Shown piece by piece: positions 34,413 through 45,811 of a stretch of 64,000 bases of DNA (within the stretch, counting starts at the first letter, position 1; the number at the start of each line of letters is the position of its first letter). Origin of the DNA: Oscheius tipulae (taxonomy: Eukaryota; Nematoda; Chromadorea; Rhabditida; Rhabditidae); contig JASJZH010000003.1 of NCBI GenBank assembly GCA_037178975.1, positions 4,774,001-4,838,000 on the forward strand, in the 5' to 3' direction. Below the pieces are notes generated by a model. The model was not told the DNA's origin. It saw only the letters and a list, made by a program, of their open reading frames with translations, and did not search any database. A program made the position numbers and the translations under genes.

Positions 34413-35126
34413 TTATTGTGTTTGGTCAAAGTCCTTTGGAATGTCGATCATATCACAGATATCCGAGAGAGTGCTTCGGTCGTAGACTATTCTAAACTTT
34501 ACATTTCCTTCCGATTCAGTATGAGCTTGGAAGGCCTCTCTAGGAACAAACCTTTCCGACTGCGGAGCTTGTTGTATGCGAGCTATGCTGCGGTTCGACT
34601 CTGTAGGCAAAGACAATTTGAACGGTTCTCGCTGATCCAAGCACTGCGAGTTGTGATCGGCAGCCAGTTTTCGGTGTCGACACACCATATGTGCTATCTT
34701 GCCCTGTAAAAGTATAAGATTGAGGTTCGTTAGGCTTACTTTTGCTGATTCCAGCTCTGTCCCACAGACAAGACATCTTGTAGTAGCTGTATCAAGAGAA
34801 ACGTCTTGATGAGAGTAGGACATATGGAAAGCAAGAACCTGGGAATTTGGCTGTTATGGGAAGAACATTTATTTACTTCAAGATTGCTAAAGTATCGACC
34901 ACACATAGGTACAGAACAAGAGTTATTCTGTACATTGCAGAGAGCATGCGCTCTCAACAAGCGCATTCTTTGAACATTTGTCCCTTCGTCTTCATCTCGG
35001 CTTGGGCGAACACTCTGATGTGTCAATAACTTCAATAAATGTTTTGACAATTACCTTTTTTGGATCATACAACTTTGGTTCTTCTTGAGGTCTTTCAGGA
35101 ACAGCCGCCCTTGATAACTTAGGCAT
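34413..35126 (-). CDS. Two-finger C2H2 zinc-finger protein
   Basis: ATG 35126 lies 6 nt after GTGTTCAG. Exon 1 (35055-35126) encodes MPKLSRAAVPERPQEEPKLY to DPKK. In-phase splicing joins SVRPSRDEDEGTNVQRMRLL, then CSVPMCGRYFSNLE|VLAFHM, which forms finger 1 (CSVPMC, 12 residues, HMSYSH). The next exon holds CLVCGTELESAK joined to GKIAHMVCRH, finger 2 with the same C-x(2)-C-x(12)-H-x(4)-H spacing. The C-terminal half (LSLPTESNRSIARIQQAPQS to DIPKDFDQTQ) has no motif. All junctions fit only with this exon choice. The family is not recognised; RNA or DNA binding is equally possible. Lying between MED11 and COQ10, it fits a co-transcribed series. Confidence 0.75.
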
Positions 35127-35441
35127 AGTTGACTGAACACAAAACTATTTTTTTAAAAAAAAAAAAGTGGTCAAAATTACATTTTCCTTTTTATTTTTCA
35201 TGCATCTCTTTCGGTGTTTTATCGGTCTTTTCTGTAATACTGAAATAATGCTAAAGTAAAACAGATCATGGCACTACCAAGTTGACCAGTGCTTGATGGG
35301 CAGGAGGACATCGACATACTTCTGAAGATTAGGCTGTCACGTATACGATTGTGTCATCGAAGAATATATGGATCTTGCCAAATCATGCGTGCGCCGATAT
35401 GTTTTAAAAATCTTTATACACGTATCACCCATATCTTTGTC
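35127..35441. other. Spacer between MED11 and zinc-finger gene
   Basis: This spacer is 315 bp. It has a poly-T/poly-A junction near 35151 and no open frame with support. It probably holds the MED11 3' end and an outron for the next gene. Confidence 0.4.
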
Positions 35442-35946
35442 TTACATCTCCATTTTTTCTTGGTGTGCAGGAAGCGTGGGAGGGAAATGCTGCTCGCAAA
35501 GCTTCGCCAGATCTGTGTGCAATGTAAACTCGGCATTCTGTGCCAGTTCAATATTCTGCTGACTTGCAAACGTTGAGCCTTGATGAGCCGAACCTGAAAA
35601 AGGGGGTTATTTCGCGAAGCTACAAATTATTCATGCAAACAACTTTAAACTTGTCCTACCTACACAGACGTTTTGGAGATACGCCATTTGATTCGAGAGC
35701 ACGCTGTTAATGTTGTTGAGCTTCTGCTTGAACTGATTTGATGACTCGTCCATTTTGTTCTGGAAAAATCAGCCATGAACGAAAGTTTTAGCCAACCTTG
35801 CTAGTCTGTTTTTCTTTCGACAGCTCTGAAACGCATGACTGTGCCAGTTGAAGGATCTCCCGGATATTTGTTTCAACCTGCTCGATTTCCTTCAGCCGTT
35901 TTCCAAGGTCAATCGACCCTTGTGGACCACTGATAGGTGTCGACAT
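35442..35946 (-). CDS. mdt-11: Mediator subunit 11
   Basis: It is a head-module subunit of the Mediator complex, bridging transcription factors and RNA polymerase II. ATG 35946 lies 1 nt after GATTCAG. Exon 1 is MSTPISGPQGSIDLGKRLKE, IEQVETNIREILQLAQSCVS and ELSKEKQTSK. The ELSKEK block and the helix before it are typical of MED11. Exon 2 is NKMDESSNQFKQKLNNINSV to MAYLQNVCVG. Exon 3 is SAHQGSTFASQQNIELAQNA, FTLHTDLAKLCEQHFPP and ends EKMEM, TAA 35442-35444. Human MED11 has the matching pattern of H-x-G-S-x-(Y/F)-x-S and a late CEQ. The length is close to the family norm of about 120 residues. Confidence 0.88.
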
Positions 35947-36193
35947 ACTGAATCTGTTGGAATGTTGTGTAGAAACAGATTGAAGTACGAAGCCGAATAG
36001 AGCAGCTCTACATATGTGTTCTAGCGACTGGAAGAATATTTGACGAGTTCTCTTTGAAAAATGCACAAAACCGACTGAGCAAATAATTCTGTACACATTG
36101 AAAGCCGTTATCACAATTTGAACGGGGTTCACAATATTTTAAGAGCGAGCAGGGAACAAAGACTAGAAAAAAAATAAATAGGAGGATAACTTT

Positions 36194-37841
36194 TCAGTAG
36201 ATACGATTTTTCGGCTGGGGAGGAAGTGGCAGGCTTGCAATTGGAATGAATTTGAATCTGGAAACGCTTTTTTTGCAAAAAAAAAAAAAAATATACCTAT
36301 CCATAGGATTTGTAAGCCCCATGATCCCATTGTTTCGGGAGCTGGTGAACGGCACTGAAGAAAGTGGTGGTCCAACTGATTGTGCTACTTTCGAAGTTAC
36401 CCTCGGAGGTGGTGGAGGAGCAGCATCAGCGCGATTATTCTCGAATCGATAGTTACCAGTTGAGATAGGTGGTGGCGGCGGTGGTGGAGGAGCCAAACGA
36501 TCATCTCGTTGCTAAAATAAATTGAGGAAACAACAATAAGTATAAGTTTTTAGCCCAGACATCAATCTCAAAAGAACGCGCACTGATCTTTGATAAGAAC
36601 CAGAAGAAAAACGAGAGCCTGGTTCTGCGCTTAGGAGATAAAGATGTTACCGGAGTAGAGGAAGGAGGCGGTGGAGGAGGAGCAGAAGGCCTTGTCGAAG
36701 TCTGCATACTCGGTCGGCCAATCGGTTTTAGTACGGATGAAGGCGGTGGAATAGTGGAAATATCCTCGAGACTGCTCCTTCTATTCATGTTGATTCTTTC
36801 CGAGTGTGAGCTGACGGAATCACTTCTTGGCGGCCGCATTGTTTGGAAGTTTGATCTATTCGTCGGTGTCGATGCTGTTGAAACCTGAAAAAGATGAATT
36901 CTATCTAAAAAGAAAGGTTTTACAGCAGGTTTGTTGAAAGCTGCGGGAGGTTGAGGAGCTGGAGATGGTTTCGTCGATCCGGCTGGAGGCTTTGGTCTAT
37001 TAATGGACGAAGTAGCAGGCAGCCCTATCGACAAAAACTTTAAAAAAACAAGAGTTCATTAAAATACCAGTTGATGGAGGAGCCGGAGGAGTATCTTCGA
37101 CGCGAGAAGCCACTGAGCTCATTTGTTTTTTTTTATTGTCACTTGGTTTTGAAGGAAGACCGTTCGCGAAAAGCCCACCAGCACCGCTCGGACGCATTGG
37201 AGTAGATGAAGGCGGGGCTGAAAATGATTGCATTTTAAGATGGAACATTCTAAACAAACCATTACTCGAACTGGTTGAGTCGGAACTTTTCTCACCGACG
37301 GTTCCCGCTGAAGATTTCGCTCCAGCTACCAACGGAGACGATCTATCGTTTGTCTGGACCTTCTTCAGTCGCATGCCTTTCTGTAAACAATAATCTAGTA
37401 CGTTTTTCATGAGTCATTGGGCTACGTGTTTGAAATAATTTCAGATAAAGTTATTAAAAATAACCGGTCACTTACACTCCTGGCGGAACGAACCAGCGCA
37501 CTTTTCGCATTTTGAACATTTTTTTTTCTTCAAACTCGTCTTGTCAATTATAATTTTGGATAACACTTGACGAAAAAAGTTCACACATTTGTCAAGTGTT
37601 ATCCCAGATTAGAGTTGACATGTGTAACAGACGTCTCTTGCACATTGAATGGTAGGATGTTGACTGAAATTTTAGCTGCTCATGACCGAAATACTGTCAG
37701 AGAACATCTTATTTATCCACACGAAAAAGTAGAGCCTACGTGAATATCGGTCATCAAGTCTTTGCTCATTCCTTTGGCAGAAGATGACGACGACGTCAAT
37801 CCTGGTGGCGGTGGCGGCGGAGGAGGTGGCGGTGGCGGCAT
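36194..37841 (-). CDS. wip-1: WASP-interacting protein (WIP/verprolin)
   Basis: It binds and stabilises WASP and binds actin, directing Arp2/3-dependent actin assembly. ATG 37841 lies 3 nt after CTTCAG. The N-terminus is a polyproline run followed by GLTSSSSSAKGMSKDLMTDI. The WH2 actin-binding motif continues as ALVRSARS and KGMRLKKVQTNDRSSPLVAG. Long proline-rich exons follow (PPAPPSTG, PPPPPPSSTP, APPPPPPPPP). The C-terminal WASP-binding motif is SRFKFIPIASLPLPPQPKNR, ending IY and TGA 36194-36196. The first intron holds copy B of the dispersed fold-back element. The exact acceptor before ALVRSARS is uncertain. It is head-to-head with the shugoshin-like gene (349 bp between starts). Confidence 0.88.
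37556..37670 (+). repeat. Fold-back dispersed element, copy B
   Basis: It has a perfect 14-bp inverted repeat, GGATAACACTTGAC (37558-37571) and GTCAAGTGTTATCC (37591-37604). The conserved tail follows, GTTGACATGTGTAACAGACG then GGTAGGATGTTGACTGAA. It lies in the first intron of the minus-strand WIP gene, antisense to it. It is the best match to copy A. Confidence 0.8.
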
Positions 37842-38190
37842 TGTCTGAAGAAAAAAAAGTTTAAATACACAAGAATCGTGACTGGAATGAAAAGAAATGA
37901 ACAGAACCGTCAGCTGAGTCAGTTTATCCTTTCGCCGTTTTATGGGATGACCCAGACAAGTCGTGGCGAGACCCGTGACAATATTCAAAAACGCGGGAAG
38001 CTGAACTTCAGCGATTTGTTGATTTTGGTCCTGTGTCAATTGTGTTCCTCCACATTTATTATTTACTTTTCTTTCTATCGGCTTGCTCAAGGCTTACAGA
38101 CAGGGACGTTGTCCTCGCACACATTGTTTCCAACCCTTTAGGCTTACTTTAAAACACTTTTACGAGAGCTCAATCAAGAATATTACAGGA

Positions 38191-39334
38191 ATGACGCAGA
38201 AGATGAGCAGTCTAGCCAAAATATTCAATCGAACCGCTGTCGCAGTCCCTCCAGAGCCGAAGGAAAACAGAGAAAACATAGGTACATAGCTTTATGCTCT
38301 TGTTTACATTCCTTTTTAGACGTGAACAGCGATTACAAACTGGCAAATGCATCTCTTGTCAATAGAAACGTTTCGCTCAAGGTAATTCTGGCCAAGTTGG
38401 TTACAGTAATAGTCTAGAACGAAGTGGCAACTTTAAAAATGAAGATAGGCGAGCTAAAAAAGGAACTTCTGGAGAAGGATGAAAAGATCGCTCTTCTAGA
38501 AAGCGAAATGAACCAGGAAAAGATTGACCTTTTGGTGGCTGAGCGGTTCAAGGTTTGTTTTTGTCTGAAATAGTCTGGTCAATTATTTCTTTTAGAAAAA
38601 GATGAAAAATATCGGTGCTATAACGGAAAGAACGATACTAAACCTGAGCAAAGCTGCCGAAGAATATCAGACGCTTTTTCTTGACATGAAATCTAGGTAT
38701 CTTTTGCCCTCTATTTAATATTTTCGGTTTCAGCATAGATCCAAATACTTCCTCGGAAGTGGTATTATCTGCTCCGCTTCAACGAAAGTGTCCAGTACCT
38801 CGACATAAATCTTTAGTACTACCAAATAAACCAGCGCTCAATAAAAGTAAGTTATCATCTTCACATTACTGACTATTACATTCAGTTCAAGAGTCACCTC
38901 TTGTCAGGAATAGACCTGAAAGTGACCCTGATACCAAAGTCACTACACCGCGAGCTGCAAACATTACTGTCAGAAGAACCCCTAGGACAGGAAGAGTTTC
39001 TTTGGACGAGAATCCAGGTTAATATTGTGTCTAGACGCCTTTCTTTCTCTTCAATATTGATCTAAGTAGATTCGTTGCAGCAAACAACGTGAACGCGACA
39101 CCTAGAGCAGCTCCACGCCCCCGTTCAGCAAGCGTAACTGCCGAAGGCACAGTTGAATCAGATACGGTAACTTTTAGTGCATTATTACTTTCCATTCGGC
39201 GATTTCAGGTTCGACGGAAACGGGTAGCTGCTAGCAAGATCACTAGTTTTGCCGAACCCCGTCTGAACTCGAAACTTCGAAGACCCGACAAGTACGATGA
39301 ACCATCTCCTTTTATTTCGACCGATTTCATATGA
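38191..39334 (+). CDS. Shugoshin-like protein (centromere cohesion protector)
   Basis: ATG 38191 lies 2 nt after ATTACAG. MTQKMSSLAKIFNRTAVAVP leads into a coiled coil: SDYKLANASLVNRNVSLKNE, VATLKMKIGELKKELLEKDE, LLESEMNQEKIDLLVAERFK. This resembles the N-terminal helix of shugoshins, including Asn and Leu spacing like NYxLxNxSLxxxNxxLK. A long unstructured basic middle follows (PRAANITVRRTPRTGRVSLD). Near the C-terminus RRKRVAASKITSFAEPRLNS and KLRRPD match the shugoshin C-motif (basic run, then AEPxLNxKLRR). TGA 39332-39334. About seven exons with small introns. Predicted role: protecting cohesin and organising meiotic or mitotic chromosomes. Confidence 0.82.
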
Positions 39335-39520
39335 TTCTTTCTGTGAATATGCTGACATACTCGTCTGATATTTTTATGCTCAAATCTATAAGTTAGTCAT
39401 TCTCTTCTCTTTGTTTTTCATTAAGTTGGTTTCTCACCATTTATTTTCATCATTTATAATTTATTTTTATATTTTTTACATCTGTACCTGTACTACGGCC
39501 TCCAACCAAGAGGTTTTAGG

Positions 39521-40446
39521 ATGGGAAACTGCATCACAAGAAAGAAGAGCCGGGAGCCCTCACCCATCCTTACACAAGGTACTGCTTTTTTTTAATCATA
39601 TAAGCCTCTTATTTCTACTGAGCTCAAAAAACCACAAAATAGAACTTTACAAAAAATGACATAGTGCGAGATCGAACGGCTGGTCTCTCTGGTCGAAATG
39701 ATTGGATTCTACGGTAGGCGATTGACAAACTGATTCGGGCAAACATCCAGACCAAAGCGGATACCAATTCGAGATCATTCAGGACTCCCGCGCGTAAGCC
39801 TATGGGTGGCTCATTCAGACTTCGAGAATTCTATTCCGGATCTCGATCAATTCGGAGAGAAAACAGACGAGCCGGCCATCTATCGTCCGGCCAGCAGCAG
39901 TCTCGCTGTGGAAATAGTTAGCAAAAGATTCAGTTTTTGCTAACTCTAATTTTAGGTACCAGATGGTTACTCAACAGCACCAGAAGATTTGTCTGAGGAA
40001 GAAGATCCGCCAACTACTGGACCAAGGACCGAAAAAGACAAGGAAAGCCGATTGTCGTCAGAGAGATCGGAATATCTGACTGGCGACGAGAAGGAAGTAG
40101 CGAACGAACAAACAGTTGAAGAAGATCCATCACTTCAAGCTTTAAAGAGGACTCTGGAATTGGAGTCGGCCGAAGAAAACGACACTTCTCAAATTGTTAG
40201 CTATATTTCCTTTTTTGTGCCATACATTTACATTCAGGTACGAAATGGTGATGATAGACCCATATCTTCTTTGGCTACACCCCTCAAATTGGTTAGTTTT
40301 CTTGCAAAACGTGTAAATAGCTCACTCTTCAGAATGAAATCTCCCCTCGCATAGTAGAAGGTCTAGCTGATAAAAAAGGACGCATCAAAAAAAGAACCAT
40401 CCAGAGGTATCTAGAATTACGAAGAGATGCTCAACCAGTCGGATAA
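39521..40446 (+). CDS. Unrecognised protein with MGNC lipidation signal
   Basis: ATG 39521 lies 1 nt after TTTTAG. The first exon MGNCITRKKSREPSPILTQ begins with a classical N-myristoylation glycine followed by a palmitoylatable Cys and basic residues, so membrane attachment is likely. In-phase exons continue VRDRTAGLSGRNDWILR, PKRIPIRDHSGLPRVSLWVA, VPDGYSTAPEDLSEEEDPPT, LQALKRTLELESAEENDTSQ and RNGDDRPISSLATPLKL. The end is NEISPRIVEGLADKKGRIKK, RTIQRYLELRRDAQPVG, TAA 40444-40446. About 265 residues, mostly acidic and disordered. The family is not recognised. It starts 187 bp after the shugoshin-like stop on the same strand, so co-transcription is possible. Confidence 0.65.
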
Positions 40447-41445
40447 ATTCCATTTGCCACATCAGAAAGCTGCCAACTTCTCCCTTTGTAACTTTCCCCC
40501 AAACCTGTGTCATAAACGTTTTACCACTACCACCTATGTTTTACAACGCATTTCCCGTAAAAAAACATTTTGAGGTATTACAAACCTGTTAAAACAGCTT
40601 AAAACGATAGGCAAGGACCGTACGATCTTTTTTTAGTTAGATGTCTTACCCCCAAAAACCTCACCTGAACAAGCTATAGGCCTTCAAAGGGGTCAAAAAA
40701 CGAATTTTGGCGATTACTTCGCAGTTGAAGGTAAGCACAAAACAAAATTTCGGTGGTATTTCTGAAACGCAGACTCATTTACCACGAAATTCCGTTTTGC
40801 GCTTACCCTGGACTAAGGAGTAATCGCAAAAATGACTTATTTGTGACGAGTTTTCAAATTCCCGCTGTTTGATCGCGGTAACTTTGAAATACAAACTTGG
40901 AAGGTGCTTCCTTTTCCAATGCGTTACACTCGTTTTCTTGACTTCTGACTGTGTTTTATCGATTCAGCGTAAAATTTCACCCTAGGAATCGTATATTCAG
41001 GTGTAAAAAGCGGATAATAAAGACAAAAATAGGAAATAGAAAAAAACTTTAAATGTAAAAGATTTTCATGCTCGGAAAATGCGTAGGATAGTCTAATCTA
41101 TCTATAAATAGCTTATATACATCTTATTTGGCCTACTCGATTGGTAAAAACCTTTAGGTCCTACCTATTCCCCTCCCCCCAACTTATTCAAAATTATTAC
41201 AGAAGCGGAGTCTTAACTTTCACTAACAAACTGAAAAGATAAGATAGAAGATCGACAATTTGACTGCGATTGATTTATTGGAACTCTCACTAAAAATAAT
41301 AATTTTCACGCAGGTTAGACCTTATCACAAGAGAGACGAGTTTAAACTGTACACAAAATATTACTAGAGACTAACCACACGAAAAAATAACGCTATTATA
41401 TTCTAGTGAATGTCAATCGAGGTTTACTCTGAGGAGGTGAGGTAT
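40447..41445. other. Intergenic region with fold-back repeat
   Basis: One kilobase, AT-rich, with no supported frame. It contains the fold-back at 40710-40827 and the 3' flank of citrate synthase. Confidence 0.45.
40710..40827. repeat. 118-bp fold-back repeat
   Basis: The left arm (40710-40758) and the right arm (40780-40827) are reverse complements over about 48 bp at roughly 75-80 percent. The ends GCGATTACT/AGTAATCGC and the inner TTTCGGTGGTA/TACCACGAAA are well kept. The loop is 21 bp. It is an old, MITE-like inverted repeat. Confidence 0.65.
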
Positions 41446-43061
41446 TTACTTCTTGGCGGCGGCGGCCAGCTTCATAAGACCCTCGGTAGAGTGAGACTTG
41501 GGACGCTCCAGAGGTAGACCCATTCCACGAGCCCAGATAAGCTGAGAAAGACATCCGAGAGCACGGGAAACTCCGAAGAGAACGGTGTAGAAAGACATCT
41601 CAGTCATTCCAAAGTATTGGAGGAGAACTCCAGAGTGAGCATCAACATTGGGCCAGGGGTTCTTGGCCTAACACAACGATTCAGAGAGCATTTGAATGAA
41701 AACATACCTTGCCCTGCTCCAAAAGGATGTTGGGAGTGATCTTATAAAGAGTAGAGACGAGACGGAACAGGTCATCCTTGGGCAGATGCTTCAGAGCGAA
41801 TTCGCGCTGACACTCGTAACGAGGATCAGTCTTACGTAGAACAGCATGGCCGTATCCGGGAACAACCTAAAGATCATTTGTGAAAGAAGTATGGATTGAG
41901 CACTACCTGTCCGCTCTTCAGATGTTTCCAGACCCATTCCTTCAACTGCTCCTCGGAGTAGTTGAATCCTACTTCGCTGACGATTTTGTTGAGGAAAACG
42001 AGGACCTCCTGATTAGCAAGACCGTGAAGAGGACCAGCCAGACCGGCCATAGCAGCCGAAAAACTGAGGTAAGGATCAGAAAGGGCAGATCCGACAAGAT
42101 GGGAAGTATGAGCAGACACGTTTCCGCCCTCGTGATCAGAGTGTATAACGAGGTAAAGACGCATCAGTTCGGCAAAGAGAGGATCGTCGTAACCGAGCAT
42201 GGAACAGAAGTTGGCCGACCAGTCTTTCTTGGGATCAATGACTCCGACAGCCGATCCATCGCGATAGAGATTGCGGTAGATCATGGCAGCAACAGTGGGT
42301 AGCTTGGCCAACAAGTCCATAGAATCCTAAAAACAACTTTTGTAAATCTGAATAGTAAATTTTCACCTCATAAGCGTACTCCCAGTAGGCGCTCTTGGGC
42401 ACTCCACGAGCATAAGCAGCGGCGAATTTGCTTTCGTTGTTGAGAGCAGCAATAGCGGCAACAAATTGAGCCATAGGGTGAAGATTGTCCGGGAAGTTGT
42501 CGAGCATACGAGCCACATGAGCAGGTAGATCAGCACGAGCATTCCATTCTTTCGTGATGGCTGCGGTTTGCTTGTCGCTGGGGACATCTCCTGTGCACAA
42601 CAGCCACCAGATTCCCTCGGGAATGGGCTCTTCTCCGCCGGCAGCCTTGGGCAGCAGCTTTTGACACTCGGGGATAGAGTATCCGCGGAAACGGATTCCC
42701 TCTTCAGGGTCAAGAACGGAGGTCTCAGTGACCATTCCCTTCATCGATCTCATTCCACCGTAGATCTAAAAAAAGAAAACTATCTTGAACAGGCGCAAAG
42801 AAAGTTTACCATGTCAATGTTGACTTGTTGGACAACGGTGTCCTTGTGCTGGGCACGGAATTCCTTGACTTTTGCATTGTGAGCGGGAATCTTCTTGGCT
42901 AGAACCTCCTTCAAATTAGTCGATTGATCGGCCTGGGTGGAAAGACCAGCAGAGGCGGGAGCAGCGACACCCTAAAAACCTTTTTGTAAGACAAAACTTT
43001 GAAAAGTCACCTTGGAAAGAAGGGTAGAAGTACGACGCAAAATATTGGCCGAAAGAGACAT
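41446..43061 (-). CDS. cts-1: Mitochondrial citrate synthase
   Basis: It condenses oxaloacetate and acetyl-CoA to citrate, the entry to the TCA cycle. ATG 43061 lies 10 nt after [24 protein letters not shown] is a mitochondrial targeting peptide. Exons give [60 protein letters not shown] and [20 protein letters not shown]. The catalytic histidines lie in [20 protein letters not shown] and [16 protein letters not shown], and in [20 protein letters not shown] with the catalytic Asp. It ends [14 protein letters not shown] 41446-41448. Six exons, about 465 residues, normal for the family. It lies 234 bp after the dsRNA-binding-protein gene on the same strand. Confidence 0.97.
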
Positions 43062-43294
43062 CCTGGTGACCCTAAATGAAGCGTTCTTGAAAGCGGAAAT
43101 ATATAAATAAACGGAAGTAATTGGAACGAAAATAACCGCGGAAAAAAGTGCAATATATAAGAGTAAAAGCTTATATTTACAGATATATCGGGAAAGAAAA
43201 GCACCCAACTCGAACAGAAACTTCGAATTGAGAGTTATTGAGACCGGACGAAAGCAACCGTAATAAAACAATGTATAAGAAATCCCGGAAAAAG

Positions 43295-45080
43295 CTAGAA
43301 GGTCTCCAGCATAAGAAGAGCGTTTAGCGCAGCCGAACGTTTTGCTTCTTCTTCGTCACTGCCAGCTCCAGAGAAAACGTGTGTTTCCTCATTTTCTCCT
43401 TTTCTGGTGAAGACCAGCGTCATGAGCACCTGGGTCAAGCCTCGAAAACCAAAATTAATAGAAAAGAGAAAGAGATCTTACCGAAGCTACATGGCTTCTC
43501 CAAGATCTTGTAAGCAGGTGCCACGAAGGAAGCAACTTTTTCCTTGTCATTCAGTATTTCCTCCATGGATTTCCCGGGGTTGATAGTACAAGGTCGAGAT
43601 CGAACTGGCTCATCATTTCCAGTGTCTAAGTCAAAATTACCAAAAACAATATGCCAAAAACGAACCATCAATAACGAGATCACTGAAATCCCTCTCGAGA
43701 CTGCTCATACCCTTCTCGAGATTCTTCAACATCAGAAATGCAGCATAACGTTTGGCATCTGTTTTCCTCTTACCACGCCCTTCAGTTACGAGTTCTCGAA
43801 CCTGAAAAAGATCTGTACCTTTTAACAAGGAAACATACGATACATTTAACTACGAAGGTTCGATCGACAGGTGGTCCCACCTCGGTATCTTCGTAGCTTG
43901 GACACTGCAGTTTTGACTTGGTACAGCTAAACAAAATTGTTGAAACGTTGTTAAAAAATTAAACCTTACAACTCTTGTACACGTCCAACGTAGTTCTCGC
44001 CTTTGTCGAAATCTTTATCTTCCTCGTATGTGGGAGACGATGCTCTTTCAGCTGGAGGTTCTGCGCTTCGGTCACTGAAAAACAATAGGCTTAGGGAGTT
44101 GGAGTGCGACTAACATTACGGCGATGGCTTCGTCGACATTGTCTGGCAAGTTGAAATCTTTACAGTAGGAAGGGAACTTTTGTATAAGTTGCTTCAAGAC
44201 TTCTCGAGCAGCATACTGTTTAGCCGTTTGCTTCACTTTTGCCTTTCCTTTGCCTACAATTCCGCGCAGGATGCACTGTACATTGAATTCTGGAGTCTAA
44301 ACGAATTGTTGATATAGTTAAAAACGTTTTTTTCTTACATGTGGCGGTCCATCGGTATGCGTATAGATAGGGAACTCTCCGCTGTAAATTCTTTTGACGC
44401 CCTCATCGAGTATCATCACAGGAGTTTTCTGCAATTAGAATCGATCAAAAATCTACAGACAATCAACTGAATTTATCGCAAAAAGAGAACGTACATTGAG
44501 CGGGGCATGGGTGAAGGTCGGTCGGAGACCAGTGCGATAATGCACATGTGCACTCTCACCGGATTAGACACAAAGAACGGTCACTAGAGAACTGAGAGAA
44601 AGCTTGGAGAGTTTGAAAAATCGATATGGTCGACAGCCGCTTACTGCTTGGAAGTTATTATTAGTCCGGTTCGGAACGCAATGAGTAGAGCCAAACCGAG
44701 GTTAAAGTACGCTCAACTGATTCGTATAAAAAAAAGTAGCCGATGTCTGTTATCAAATCTGTAGATAAAAACAAAGAATTTCGACAAATAACGCACTAAA
44801 AAAGAAGGGCTTAGTGAACGATACGATCACAAAGTAAGTTCAGAATGCCCGAGTGAACTGTTTGGACGTTACAGCGAGAAAATAAGCAGTTAGTCAGCAA
44901 CGATTTTTCGGAAACAGAATAGGGTGGCAGTAATTGCTTGCGTGTTCTACATTCTCTCAAAAATATTCAACTTACATGATGAGCTTCGCCTTTTTCAGCG
45001 GTGATGTCCATCACATTGGGAATGAAGTATTCCGGCTCCATTTCACGCAGATCGTCTACATGCGTGAAGGCTTTGTCCAT
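43295..45080 (-). CDS. dsRNA-binding protein (RDE-4/TRBP/PACT-like)
   Basis: These proteins are Dicer partners that bind double-stranded RNA. ATG 45080 lies 9 nt after GTTTAG. Exon 1, MDKAFTHVDDLREMEPEYFI to GEAHH, joins in phase 0 over a 500-bp intron to KTPVMILDEGVKRIYSGEFP. The first dsRBD continues HTPEFNVQCILRGIVGKGKA and KQTAKQYAAREVLKQL. The second has ENYVGRVQELYKLQCPSYED, DRTFVVKCIVRELVTEGRGK and KRKTDAKRYAAFLMLKNLEK. A third, degenerate one has VLMTLVFTRKGENEETHVFS and SDEEEAKRSAALNALLMLET. TAG 43295-43297. An alternative first exon (MPRSMY at 44508) is possible. A domain order of two good dsRBDs plus a weak third fits TRBP/PACT/Loqs and RDE-4. Confidence 0.85.
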
Positions 45081-45462
45081 GTGGCTGACTCCTAAACAAA
45101 TTCTTATTGCGGAAATCAGTAAGAACAAAGTCAAGTTGGCGAACCGACTAACACAGTGAAATGAGAAAAGAGAAATTGAACGCGGGTAACCGTTCAAGGG
45201 CTCCAGCAGCCCTTCAAATCGTTACGAGACCCGAGACTTTTCTTACGGTATCCTAAGATTTGCCGGTTGTTTCAAATCTTTCTTCTACTCTTTTTCTTTC
45301 CCTCTTATTTGTCAGAATTCGCTTTTCCAGTAACAAAACAGCTAATGTTTTTATGTTGGAACTGTACAGAACATCAAAAAGGTTATTAGCAAAGTATAGC
45401 ATTTAGCCACCTGTCTCCTTTCATAACAAAATTATTTCAACCGTTCATTTCAGGTAAAATTA
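45081..45462. other. Divergent spacer
   Basis: It separates the start of the dsRNA-binding-protein gene (-) and the small-protein genes (+). It is AT-rich with an acceptor TTTCAG just before the plus-strand ATG. No other signal was seen. Confidence 0.4.
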
Positions 45463-45795
45463 ATGTTCTTCACAGTCCCGAACTGGGCTGCCAGAATACG
45501 TGAAGACCGTCGTCCGCTTTATCGCCGAATCTTCACAAATAGGAGGCTAGATTTTGCTCACAAAAGTTAATTATTTCATCACCGAAACACAAATGGATAC
45601 TTTTCAGCGCTAGTTCGATCAATTCTAGGCTTTCTTCTCTTCAGCACATCTTATTGCATCGTGAACACCGGTATCTATTACAAATACGTACGACCACTAC
45701 GACAAGAAGAACGAGAACGATTAGAAAGAGAACTTATTGAAGCCGACAGGGCTGGATTTAAAGTTAATTTAAAGTTAGTCCTATTGTTTTTCTAA
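45463..45795 (+). CDS. Small single-pass membrane protein, probably mitochondrial
   Basis: ATG 45463 lies 10 nt after CATTTCAG. Exon 1 (45463-45565) is MFFTVPNWAARIREDRRPLY and RRIFTNRRLDFAHK. After a 42-bp intron, exon 2 reads TLVRSILGFLLFSTSYCIVN (one membrane span), then TGIYYKYVRPLRQEERERLE and RELIEADRAGFKVNLK. Without further splicing it ends LVLLFF-TAA (45793-45795). With a splice of the intron GTTAGT...TTCAG it would end right after K at a TGA that overlaps the next ATG. A membrane span followed by a charged RP-x-R-x-E tail and ADRAGF is loosely like small cytochrome-oxidase assembly proteins (SMIM20/MITRAC7). That is only a suggestion. Confidence 0.6.
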
Positions 45796-45811
45796 ATACT
45801 TGATAATTCAG

